Assembly (NCBI GenBank): GCA_022560875.1
Contig: JADFSH010000006.1
Coordinates: forward strand, 1-60,486
DNA from: Planctomycetota bacterium
GTDB lineage: Bacteria > Planctomycetota > Phycisphaerae > Phycisphaerales > SM1A02
Direction: 5' to 3'
Length of the DNA: 60,486 nucleotides
The notes under the pieces were generated by a model that saw nothing but the letters and a program-made list of their open reading frames with translations, searched no databases and was not told the DNA's origin. A program made the translations under genes and the position numbers. Shown piece by piece: positions 53,492-60,486 of the stretch (positions within the stretch are counted from its first letter, which is position 1; each line of letters starts with the position of its first letter).

Positions 53492-53668
53492 TCAGGACGC
53501 TTTGGACTTCGGAAGCTCGCGCCAAAATCTCGCCAGAATTGGATTCCTGCGGATCTTCTGATCCTCGTGTCGGCGGATTTCCTCGGGGTCACGATCCCCC
53601 CATTCCTCCAGAAGCTTTTCCTGTATCCGCCGCTTCATCTCGACGCAATCGAATTCTTTATCGCTCAT
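53492..53668 (-). CDS. Putative antitoxin of a PIN-domain toxin
   Basis: A 58-residue, charged, mostly helical protein: MSDKEFDCVEMKRRIQEKLL at the start, then EEWGDRDPEEIRRHE, and LARFWRELPKSKAS at the end. The EFDCVEMKRR start resembles that of small proteins I recall next to PIN-domain toxins. Its ATG overlaps the toxin stop by 4 bases (ATGA). Together with position, this supports an antitoxin. Usually VapB-type antitoxins precede the toxin; here it follows it. No DNA-binding fold is obvious. Confidence 0.65.
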   Translation of the reverse strand: MSDKEFDCVEMKRRIQEKLLEEWGDRDPEEIRRHEDQKIRRNPILARFWRELPKSKAS

Positions 53669-54120
53669 TCGACGACCTCTCTGGGGGTTCGGATATCCAA
53701 GCCTGGATACTGATTCATCTGGTTGACCGCATTATACCCCCTGATCTTTTCATAATGAACGATATGTTTGAAATTCCAACTCACAATCAGGTCCGCTTTC
53801 GCCACCGTCGCACTGGCAATATGTTCGGCATCCAGAAGAGAAGATGTTCCGACGACACCCGTGGAAACATATGCGTCTCGGAGGGCGATGATTTTCCCGG
53901 TCTTCTCAATCAATTCATGGTGATCCTCGTGTAGATTTGCCAAGACCTGCTGGACTTGATCAGGGGCTTCCTGAAGTTCTACCAGGAGCGTTTCTGAAAG
54001 GATCAATAGAAATCGCCCCTGCCTGATCTCATCGAACAGTTTCAGGCTATAGACAGAGAACTCAGTATCGAAGCATCCACCAAATACCGAGGTATCCGCA
54101 TATAAACGAAGTGTGGACAC
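53665..54120 (-). CDS. PIN-domain toxin (VapC-like ribonuclease)
   Basis: A 151-residue PIN-domain protein. Acidic active-site residues: Asp9 (LYADTSVFGG), Glu48 (LLVELQE) and Asp97 (LLDAEHIASAT); the fourth position reads Asn116 in VSWNFKHI, common in this subgroup. PIN toxins cut RNA, often tRNA. The start is GTG at 54120, with GGGAGG 6 nt upstream, only 20 bases after the acnA stop. The antitoxin follows with a 4-base overlap. The pair sits between two copies of the acnA 3' end. Confidence 0.85.
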   Translation of the reverse strand: MSTLRLYADTSVFGGCFDTEFSVYSLKLFDEIRQGRFLLILSETLLVELQEAPDQVQQVLANLHEDHHELIEKTGKIIALRDAYVSTGVVGTSSLLDAEHIASATVAKADLIVSWNFKHIVHYEKIRGYNAVNQMNQYPGLDIRTPREVVE

Positions 54121-54140
54121 TCATCGCCTCCCGATTCCAT

Positions 54141-56894
54141 TTATTCCCCCGCCATCCTCCGCAAAACCGTGTGCAGAATCCCGCCGTTGCGGTAGTACTC
54201 GACCTCCACCGGGGTATCGATGCGGCAGGTGGTGGTGAACTCGACCTCGGAGCCGTCGGCCTTCTTGGCGATCACCTCGATGTCCTGGCGGGGGCGGAGG
54301 TCGTTGAAGACGTCGATGTCGAACGTCTCCGTGCCGTCGAGTCCCAGCACCTCGGCGTTTTCGCCCTTCTTGAACGTCAGCGGCAGGACGCCCATGCCCA
54401 CCAGGTTGGACCGGTGGATTCGCTCGTAGCTCTCGGCGATGACCGCCCGGACCCCGAGCAGGAATGTTCCCTTGGCCGCCCAGTCCCGCGATGACCCCAT
54501 GCCGTAGTCCTTGCCCGCGAGGACGACGAGCGGCACGTTATCCAGCGAGTAGTGGCATGATGCCTCATAGACGGTGCGTACTTCATTGTCGAGGAAGTCC
54601 ATGGTCCAGCCGCCTTCGGTGTCGGGGGCGAGCTGGTTGCGGATGCGGATGTTGGCGAAGGTGCCCCGGGTCATGATGCGATCGTTGCCCCGCCGCGAGC
54701 CGTAGCTGTTGAACAGGGAGACCGGAACATCGCGATCGGTGAGATAACGACCCGCCGGTGAATCGGTGGCGATCGAGCCTGCGGGCGAGATGTGATCGGT
54801 GGTCACGGAATCGCCGAGCTTCATCAGGCAGCGCGCGCCCCGGATGGATTTGATCTCCCCCGCTTTCGGGGGCATGCCCACGAAGAATGGCGGCTCCTGG
54901 ATGTAGGTGCTCTTTTCATCCCAATCGAAGAGGTTGGATTCGGTGGTGGTGATCGCTTTCCACTCCTCGGAGCCCTCAAAGACATTGGCGTACTGCTCGA
55001 GGAACTGTTCGCGGGTGACGCACGTCGCCACCGCCTCGGCAACCTCGGCCTGAGTGGGCCAGATGTCCTTGAGAAAGACATCATCACCTGAATCATCCTG
55101 ACCGAGCGCATCCCGATCGAAATCAATATCAACCGTCCCCGCCAGTGCATACGCCACCACCAGCGGCGGCGAGGCGAGATAGTTGGCCTTGAGATCCGCA
55201 TGGATCCTTCCCTCGAAGTTGCGATTGCCCGACAGGACGCCCGCGACCACGAGGTCGTTCTCCCGGATCGCGGTGCTGATCGGCTCCGGCAGGGGTCCGG
55301 AGTTGCCGATGCAGGTCGTGCAGCCGTAGCCGACGTTGTAGAAGCCGCACGCTTCGAGATCGACGGTGAGATTGGCCTTATCGAGGTACTCGGTGACGAC
55401 CTTGCTGCCGGGGGCGAGGGAGGTTTTCACCCAGGGCTTGCGGGTGAGGCCGCGGGCGCGGGCTTTTTTTGCCACCAGACCCGCCGCGAGCATCACGCTG
55501 GGGTTGGAGGTGTTGGTGCAACTGGTGATGGCGGCAATCGCCACCGCCCCGTGCTTGAGAATGAATTCCTCACCCTCGCAGACCACGGGCACGCCATCGG
55601 TCGCCAGCGCGGTGGCGGTCGCGGCTTTTTCCGGCTGAAGCTCGGTCGATGTGCCTGACCCCGGGCCGGGAGCGGCGGATGAAGGCTTACCGTAGGTCTC
55701 GGTCAGGGCGCGATTCCACGTCGGCTTCATGTCGGTGAGGGCAATGCGGTCCTGGGGTCGCTTGGGGCCGGCGAGGGAGGGAACCACGGTGGACATGTCC
55801 AGTTCGAGGACATCGGTGTACGTGATGTCGCGCGACTCGTCGTACCAGAGTCCCTGCTCCCGGTAATACTGTTCGACGGTCTTGATGAGATTCTCATCGC
55901 GCCCCGAAAGCTGCAGATATGTGAGGGTCTGCTCATCGACAGGGAAGAAGCCGATGGTCGCGCCGTATTCCGGGGCCATGTTGGCAATCGTCGCCCGGTT
56001 CGCCAGGGGCATGTTCGCCAGACCGGCCCCGCCAAATTCAATGAACTTCCCCACTACGCCGTGGGCACGGAGCATTTGCGTGATGACGAGTACGAGGTCG
56101 GTCGCGGTGGTTCCTTCGGCAAGCTCGCCGGTCAGCCTGAAGCCGACGACTTCGGGAATGAGCATGTAAATCGGCTGGCCGAGCATGACGGCTTCGGCCT
56201 CGATGCCGCCCACCCCCCAGCCCACGACGCCAAGCCCGTTGATCATGGTGGTGTGGGAGTCGGTGCCGACGAGACTGTCGGGATAGAGCATGCCGTCCGA
56301 ATCCCAGACCACCTTGGCGAGATATTCCAGATTGACCTGATGCACGATCCCCGTGGCGGGCGGCACCACGCGGAAGTTGTCGAACGCGGACTGGCCCCAC
56401 TTGAGGAACTGATATCGCTCGTGGTTGCGTTCGAATTCTTTTTCACTATTAATGGTGAGCGCGGCCCCGGAGTTGAAGGCATCGACCTGCACGGAGTGAT
56501 CGATAACGAGGTCGCAGGGTACAAGGGGGTTGACCTTCGCCGCGCTGGTCTCGTCGCCGGTCATCCTCACGATCGCACTCCGCATGGCCGCGAGATCGAC
56601 CACCGCGGGAACTCCGGTAAAGTCCTGAAGCAACACCCTGCCGGGGGAGAAGGGAATCTCGACCTCACCGACATCCCGGGCGTCGTAGCGGGCGAGGGCT
56701 TCGACATCCGCTTTCTCGACGATGCCATCGCCACAGTGGCGAAGACAGGATTCGAGCAGGATCTTGATGGAGTACGGCAGCTTCTCGACGTCCGCAACGT
56801 CGCTCAGGGCATCGAGGCGGAAGATGGTGCGGTCTCCGAGAGGCGTATCGAGAGTGGCCCGAGCGTTGAAGGATTCGGATGAGGACTCTGGCAT
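54141..56894 (-). CDS. acnA: Aconitate hydratase AcnA
   Basis: A 917-residue enzyme of the tricarboxylic acid cycle, isomerising citrate and isocitrate. The 4Fe-4S ligands are in place: Cys in [12 protein letters not shown] and the two Cys of [14 protein letters not shown]. Other active-site segments: [37 protein letters not shown] (in part), [12 protein letters not shown] and [16 protein letters not shown] Gly/Ser/Thr-rich linker near 405-430 joins the catalytic domains. The last 51 codons are duplicated at 53314-53466. GGAGAG precedes the ATG; a TA pair follows on the same strand. Confidence 0.97.
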   Translation of the reverse strand: MPESSSESFNARATLDTPLGDRTIFRLDALSDVADVEKLPYSIKILLESCLRHCGDGIVEKADVEALARYDARDVGEVEIPFSPGRVLLQDFTGVPAVVDLAAMRSAIVRMTGDETSAAKVNPLVPCDLVIDHSVQVDAFNSGAALTINSEKEFERNHERYQFLKWGQSAFDNFRVVPPATGIVHQVNLEYLAKVVWDSDGMLYPDSLVGTDSHTTMINGLGVVGWGVGGIEAEAVMLGQPIYMLIPEVVGFRLTGELAEGTTATDLVLVITQMLRAHGVVGKFIEFGGAGLANMPLANRATIANMAPEYGATIGFFPVDEQTLTYLQLSGRDENLIKTVEQYYREQGLWYDESRDITYTDVLELDMSTVVPSLAGPKRPQDRIALTDMKPTWNRALTETYGKPSSAAPGPGSGTSTELQPEKAATATALATDGVPVVCEGEEFILKHGAVAIAAITSCTNTSNPSVMLAAGLVAKKARARGLTRKPWVKTSLAPGSKVVTEYLDKANLTVDLEACGFYNVGYGCTTCIGNSGPLPEPISTAIRENDLVVAGVLSGNRNFEGRIHADLKANYLASPPLVVAYALAGTVDIDFDRDALGQDDSGDDVFLKDIWPTQAEVAEAVATCVTREQFLEQYANVFEGSEEWKAITTTESNLFDWDEKSTYIQEPPFFVGMPPKAGEIKSIRGARCLMKLGDSVTTDHISPAGSIATDSPAGRYLTDRDVPVSLFNSYGSRRGNDRIMTRGTFANIRIRNQLAPDTEGGWTMDFLDNEVRTVYEASCHYSLDNVPLVVLAGKDYGMGSSRDWAAKGTFLLGVRAVIAESYERIHRSNLVGMGVLPLTFKKGENAEVLGLDGTETFDIDVFNDLRPRQDIEVIAKKADGSEVEFTTTCRIDTPVEVEYYRNGGILHTVLRRMAGE

Positions 56895-57137
56895 GACTCT
56901 CCTCGCAGGTCAATGTGACAAGAGGGCGGGACTATCTAGTAGTGTAGTCAACATCGGTCAGGCGGGTCTCAGTCATGATCGCCATCGGAATCCTGTCGTT
57001 TCCATGGGCAAAGCTGCGGCAAAGGACGGTTCGCTTTGCCTCGAACCAGCGGCTTTCCGCACCGACCGATATGCTTCATGGTACATTAGGCAGGGCTGAG
57101 CAGGACTACCCACTCCAAGCACGAAAGGAACCACGTT

Positions 57138-58013
57138 ATGAGTGAATACAGTCATCCCGAAATGCTCGTCGAAACCGATTGGGTTCAGCAGAATCTGGGC
57201 TCGGATCAGTTCAAGCTCATTGAAATTGATGTGGACACCGCGGCCTACGAATTGGGACATATTGCCGGGGCGATCGGGTTCAACTGGCAGAGCCAGCTTC
57301 AGGACCAGATCAACCGCGACCTCATCAGCAAAGAAGACTTTGAAAGACTCATGGGCGAATCGGGCATCACCTCCGACGACACGATCATCGTATATGGCGA
57401 CAACAACAATTGGTTTGCCGCCTACGGCCTGTGGATCATGCAGTACTACGGCCATGCGAAGGTCAAGATCATGAATGGCGGTCGCTTGAAGTGGACGACG
57501 GAAGGCAAGGAATTGACCAAGGATGCGCCGTCCATCACTCCCACCACGTACACCGTCACCAGCGTCCACGAAGACATCCGCAGTCTTCTTCCGGAAGTAC
57601 TTGAAGTGGCCAAGCTCGGCAATCGCAATCTTGTCGATGTGAGAAGTCCCGATGAATTCACCGGCAAGGTGATCGCGCCTCCCGGGATGAGCGAAACGGC
57701 GCAGCGGGCCGGCCATATTCCGGGAGCCATGAGCGTGCCGTGGGTCAGCGCGGTGGCGAAGGACGGCTCGTTCAAGAGCGCCGATGAACTGCGGGCGATC
57801 TACCTTGACAACGCGGGCGTTGATGAAAGCCTGGACACCATTGCCTATTGTCGCATCGGGGAGCGATCCAGCCACACCTGGTTCGTCCTCACCTACCTGC
57901 TTGGCCTCAAGAACGTCAAGAACTATGACGGAAGCTGGACGGAATACGGCAATGTGATTCGCGCCCCGATCGTCAACGAGACGAAGCGATCGACCGATGT
58001 CGTGACCGCCTGA
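57138..58013 (+). CDS. sseA: Thiosulfate/3-mercaptopyruvate sulfurtransferase
   Basis: A 291-residue protein of two rhodanese domains. The N-terminal one (about 8-125) lacks a catalytic Cys (VYGDNNNWFA at that place), as usual. The C-terminal one (about 150-285) has LVDVRSPDEFTG, HIPGAMSVPW and the active site Cys238 in IAYCRIGERSSHTW. The CRIGERS loop (not CGSGVTA) points to thiosulfate sulfurtransferase rather than mercaptopyruvate use. AAAGGA lies 8-9 nt before the ATG. It is divergent from acnA and followed by cysteine dioxygenase, so the two may handle sulfur from cysteine. Confidence 0.93.
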   Translation: MSEYSHPEMLVETDWVQQNLGSDQFKLIEIDVDTAAYELGHIAGAIGFNWQSQLQDQINRDLISKEDFERLMGESGITSDDTIIVYGDNNNWFAAYGLWIMQYYGHAKVKIMNGGRLKWTTEGKELTKDAPSITPTTYTVTSVHEDIRSLLPEVLEVAKLGNRNLVDVRSPDEFTGKVIAPPGMSETAQRAGHIPGAMSVPWVSAVAKDGSFKSADELRAIYLDNAGVDESLDTIAYCRIGERSSHTWFVLTYLLGLKNVKNYDGSWTEYGNVIRAPIVNETKRSTDVVTA

Positions 58014-58194
58014 GACGGAGAAAAATCAGACCCTTCCATCACAAGGCGACATCTCGCCATCGCGGCGCTGTCCTGGGTGCCAACCGCCTGCCCTCAAAGG
58101 TGATTCTCTACACCTTTCCGCCATAAAGACGATATGATGTTGTGGTGCGGGTGAATCTTGCGCCAGGCTACCGCCCTTTCTTGGAGTCAAGGCA

Positions 58195-58743
58195 ATGTCA
58201 TTAGCCATCAACGAATTTTTTACCGAATTGGATAAGTTTTCCGACCATGTGCCGCTGGACACCCTGGTTGATCTGATGCGACAAGTTGACATCTCCATTG
58301 ACGATGTCGGTGATCAGACTATTTTTTGCGATACGGACTATGAGCGCAATCTCTGGCGTTGCAACACCGGCTACGCCGCTCTCATCCTGTGCTGGAAACC
58401 CGGTCAAGCCAGCCCGGTTCACGATCATCGCGGCTCGGCCTGCGGGGTGCGGGTCCTGCAGGGAAAGCTTCAGGAAATCATCTACAAGCGAAATACGGAT
58501 CAATCGCTGAGCGAAGACACCACCAATATCTACGAAGTCGGGCACGTCTGCGGCTCCTACGACGGCGACATTCACATCATCGCCAATAATTTCCCCGGAG
58601 AGGGGAATCTCGTCACCCTGCACATCTACACCCCGCCCCTGACGGCGTATCACGTTTTCAACCTTGCCGATGGCTCGGTCGAGCTGCTCAAGGACTCGAC
58701 CGCGGAACAGCAGGCTGAGCATCTCATCAACGCTTCTTCTTAA
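58195..58743 (+). CDS. Cysteine dioxygenase
   Basis: A 182-residue cupin enzyme oxidising cysteine to cysteine sulfinate. The iron ligands are visible: His76 and His78 in SPVHDHRGSACGV, and His127 in DIHIIAN. Cys83 lies where the Cys of the Cys-Tyr cross-link is found in the eukaryotic enzyme, and HIYTPPL contains the Tyr position. The length is slightly shorter than the usual 190-200. GGAG lies 9 nt before the ATG. It follows the sulfurtransferase by 180 bases on the same strand, consistent with a cysteine-catabolism unit. Confidence 0.93.
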   Translation: MSLAINEFFTELDKFSDHVPLDTLVDLMRQVDISIDDVGDQTIFCDTDYERNLWRCNTGYAALILCWKPGQASPVHDHRGSACGVRVLQGKLQEIIYKRNTDQSLSEDTTNIYEVGHVCGSYDGDIHIIANNFPGEGNLVTLHIYTPPLTAYHVFNLADGSVELLKDSTAEQQAEHLINASS

Positions 58744-58936
58744 AGTGAAATCCGCTTAGAAGGATAATTCACTCAGGGGATGTTGCGTCTATATCTTGGG
58801 GGATGTGACTTTTCGACGAGTTGTCGAACGGGATCCAAGTGTACGACCCCTCTGACCTCTCACAGGGTGATCCGGCTTTCATAACTTCTTTTCTTATCCG
58901 TTTTTTCCCCCTTCATTCTCTTTTTCCTTCTCTCGC

Positions 58937-60486
58937 TCATGCCGGCGACGTGAACGCCGCAATCCCGAACCACGCGGCTACGGCCAGCAGTAGCGGCAGA
59001 GTGGTCAGTGCGAGGCTGATGATTCTGGAGCGTACCGCCTCGGTGCGGCGAACGACGAGCAGAACGAGCCCCAACCATCCGGCCGTCGCCAGGAGGCCGC
59101 AGACCACCGCCGCAGCGAAATCAGTACCCGACAGCATCCATGAGCTCCCGCCGGTGGCGAGCGTCAAACAGGCCAACCAGAACCAAAAGGTCTCGATGAT
59201 GATCACCGGCACGATGACGGCACTGAGCCACCTGGCGTTGACGATCGTGATCAATCCGAAGAGCAGCAGAGTCGCCGCCATCGGGATGTTCCAAGCTAGG
59301 TCGGCCACATTCAGGAGAAAGAAGACTAACACTGTTCCCTTGAACATCTCATCCCGCAGTCTCAATAGTTCCTCATCCGAGAGGGCGGCGACGGCGTCCA
59401 ACCTCGGTGGGATCGTCGATTCGTCGGATGGCTCCGAGCCTGTCGTTATTCGATGAGCTGCGGCTCCAATGAGTCGATCGACATAAGGGTTTAGCGATTC
59501 TCCGAGAAAAATCGCGTCCTCGGAGACGACCATCGGGACGCGGGCCATGCAGACCTCGTGCAACCGCGTCTGGATAGACCGACGCTGCTCCTCCGTCGCA
59601 TCGGACAGCATCTCGTCCAAGTCCGCAAAGGTCTCGAACGTGTAGCCCGCGTGACGCAGTAGCTCTACGACGATGGTCTCCTCGGATGCATCCTTTCCTT
59701 GCCACATCATTCGTTCGGCGGCAGCCGCGAGCCGGACCCGCGGATCGACTAGCAGATCCGCTCCGGCCCGGGGTGGCGATGGGATCGGCGCGTCGAAAAC
59801 CGCCACTACCCGCCGGCCGATCTCGTATTGGGTCGCGGCCGCTCCGATCACATGCCCCAGTTCGATCCGCGCACGTATTCGATCGGAAGCCACTTGGTAC
59901 GCCAACATCGCTGCCATCATCCCGGCCAGAAGCAGACCGATCCCGACTGCAATCCGATGCCGACTGACCAGCTTTCGGAGCCGGTACCAGGCTTCGGGTG
60001 GATGCGCCTCCACCGGATCGTCGCGCAGGAATCGCGACACGTCGGCAGCCAATTCCGTGGCACTGGCGTAGCGACGGGCTCGATCCTTCTCCAGTGCAGT
60101 CATGGTGATCCAGTCGAGATCACCACGGACATCCCGGAGCAAAGAGCGGACGTTGGTGCCGCGATGGCGGGCGAGCTGCTCCAGGTCGCCCGATGCTTCG
60201 CGCAGTGTACTGAGACGTGTGCTCGGCCGGGCCGGGTCGATCTCTCGGATGATTCTATGGATCTCCGCCACACCCGCCCGTCGCAGCGTTTCGGAGTCGA
60301 ACGGGAGCACGCCTGTCAACAGCTCGTAGAGGAGCACCCCCAGTGAGTAAATGTCGCTACGGGTGTCGATGTCCTGGGCGGTCATCTCCGCCTGTTCGGG
60401 AGACATATACTCCGGCGTGCCGATGAGCTGCCCCTGCTCGGTGAAGAGCGTCTTCTCCGTGAGCTTATGGTGCAGGGCCTTGGCCA
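58937..60486 (-). CDS. Ser/Thr protein kinase with C-terminal membrane region (partial, runs off right edge)
   Basis: The visible 516 codons are the C-terminal part of a Hanks-type kinase; the catalytic loop lies beyond the edge. The activation-segment end [11 protein letters not shown], then [19 protein letters not shown] (with the invariant Asp of DIYSLG) are clear. [39 protein letters not shown], quoted in part, is typical of planctomycete kinases. A membrane helix (about [20 protein letters not shown]) starts an extracytoplasmic stretch of about 190 residues with no known domain. At least four more helices end the protein (for example [19 protein letters not shown]). A sensory role for this part is plausible. 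Confidence 0.85.
   Translation of the reverse strand, partial: AKALHHKLTEKTLFTEQGQLIGTPEYMSPEQAEMTAQDIDTRSDIYSLGVLLYELLTGVLPFDSETLRRAGVAEIHRIIREIDPARPSTRLSTLREASGDLEQLARHRGTNVRSLLRDVRGDLDWITMTALEKDRARRYASATELAADVSRFLRDDPVEAHPPEAWYRLRKLVSRHRIAVGIGLLLAGMMAAMLAYQVASDRIRARIELGHVIGAAATQYEIGRRVVAVFDAPIPSPPRAGADLLVDPRVRLAAAAERMMWQGKDASEETIVVELLRHAGYTFETFADLDEMLSDATEEQRRSIQTRLHEVCMARVPMVVSEDAIFLGESLNPYVDRLIGAAAHRITTGSEPSDESTIPPRLDAVAALSDEELLRLRDEMFKGTVLVFFLLNVADLAWNIPMAATLLLFGLITIVNARWLSAVIVPVIIIETFWFWLACLTLATGGSSWMLSGTDFAAAVVCGLLATAGWLGLVLLVVRRTEAVRSRIISLALTTLPLLLAVAAWFGIAAFTSPA

Noticed and set aside
53314-53592. A separate 92-codon gene ending with the aconitase-like segment.
   Set aside because: Only its last 51 codons match aconitase; the first part overlaps the antitoxin gene in another frame and looks random. 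Treated as a gene fragment.
1-60486. CRISPR array, rRNA operon, prophage or integrase.
   Set aside because: No regularly spaced repeats, rRNA segments, or phage or integrase genes were seen.

Overview
The window looks like a chromosomal segment of a planctomycete, most likely a member of the class Phycisphaerae. The clues are a choice-of-anchor B protein ending in a two-repeat dockerin-like tail, an FG-GAP/ASPIC-UnbV lipoprotein paired with a TPR protein, a Ser/Thr kinase fused to a membrane sensor-like region, a Ycf46-like AAA+ ATPase, and a decayed REP-type transposase. Base composition is moderately GC-rich and genes are dense on both strands. This is an inference from gene content; there is no rRNA gene here to confirm it.

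Layout. 1-7.8 kb: a minus-strand type IV pilus/type II secretion operon (two assembly ATPases with tandem MshEN motifs, PilT, PilC, two prepilins; the last prepilin runs off the left edge). 8-16 kb: a monofunctional CoaB, a large dockerin-tailed secreted protein, a frameshifted Na+/H+ antiporter, thiS-thiG, and a phosphomannomutase/phosphoglucomutase. 15.8-24.4 kb: a minus-strand block with a DinG-type helicase, RsmG, the rod-shape pair RodA/PBP2, YchF and Aat. 24.5-27.6 kb: an aldo/keto reductase, a GH113-like secreted protein, a YjbR-like protein, a possible structured RNA, and tRNA-Gln(UUG). 27.7-32.7 kb: a plus-strand housekeeping operon glmU(N)-prs-rplY-pth-rpsF-ssb-rplI ending in a clear terminator; rpsR is absent. 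32.7-39.5 kb: minus-strand genes for a stand-alone class II RNR C-terminal domain, a polytopic membrane protein, Mfd, ComEA, and a GH10-like protein lacking both catalytic glutamates. 39.7-48.5 kb: purC, sodC, comF, a PilZ protein, an amidohydrolase, and the TPR/CRTAC pair. 48.5-54.1 kb: the least ordinary stretch, with intergenic terminators and micro-ORFs, DinB, a small membrane protein, a Ycf46-like ATPase, a transposase pseudogene, and a toxin-antitoxin pair between two copies of the aconitase 3' end. 54.1-60.5 kb: aconitase, a sulfurtransferase, cysteine dioxygenase, and the kinase cut by the right edge.

Most interesting signals. (1) A PIN-toxin/antitoxin pair sits between two 153-bp copies of the acnA 3' end. 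These differ by 13 bases but only one amino acid, so they diverged while coding, which points to import rather than local duplication. (2) PBP2 carries a perfect canonical EF-hand loop right after its KTG motif. (3) A G-quadruplex-prone, homopolymer-rich segment encodes an unusually long Arg/Gly-rich prepilin leader. (4) Two overlapping micro-ORFs or a small RNA are followed at once by a strong terminator. (5) A structured, promoter-preceded region lies upstream of tRNA-Gln. (6) A GH10-like pseudoenzyme is translationally coupled to ComEA.
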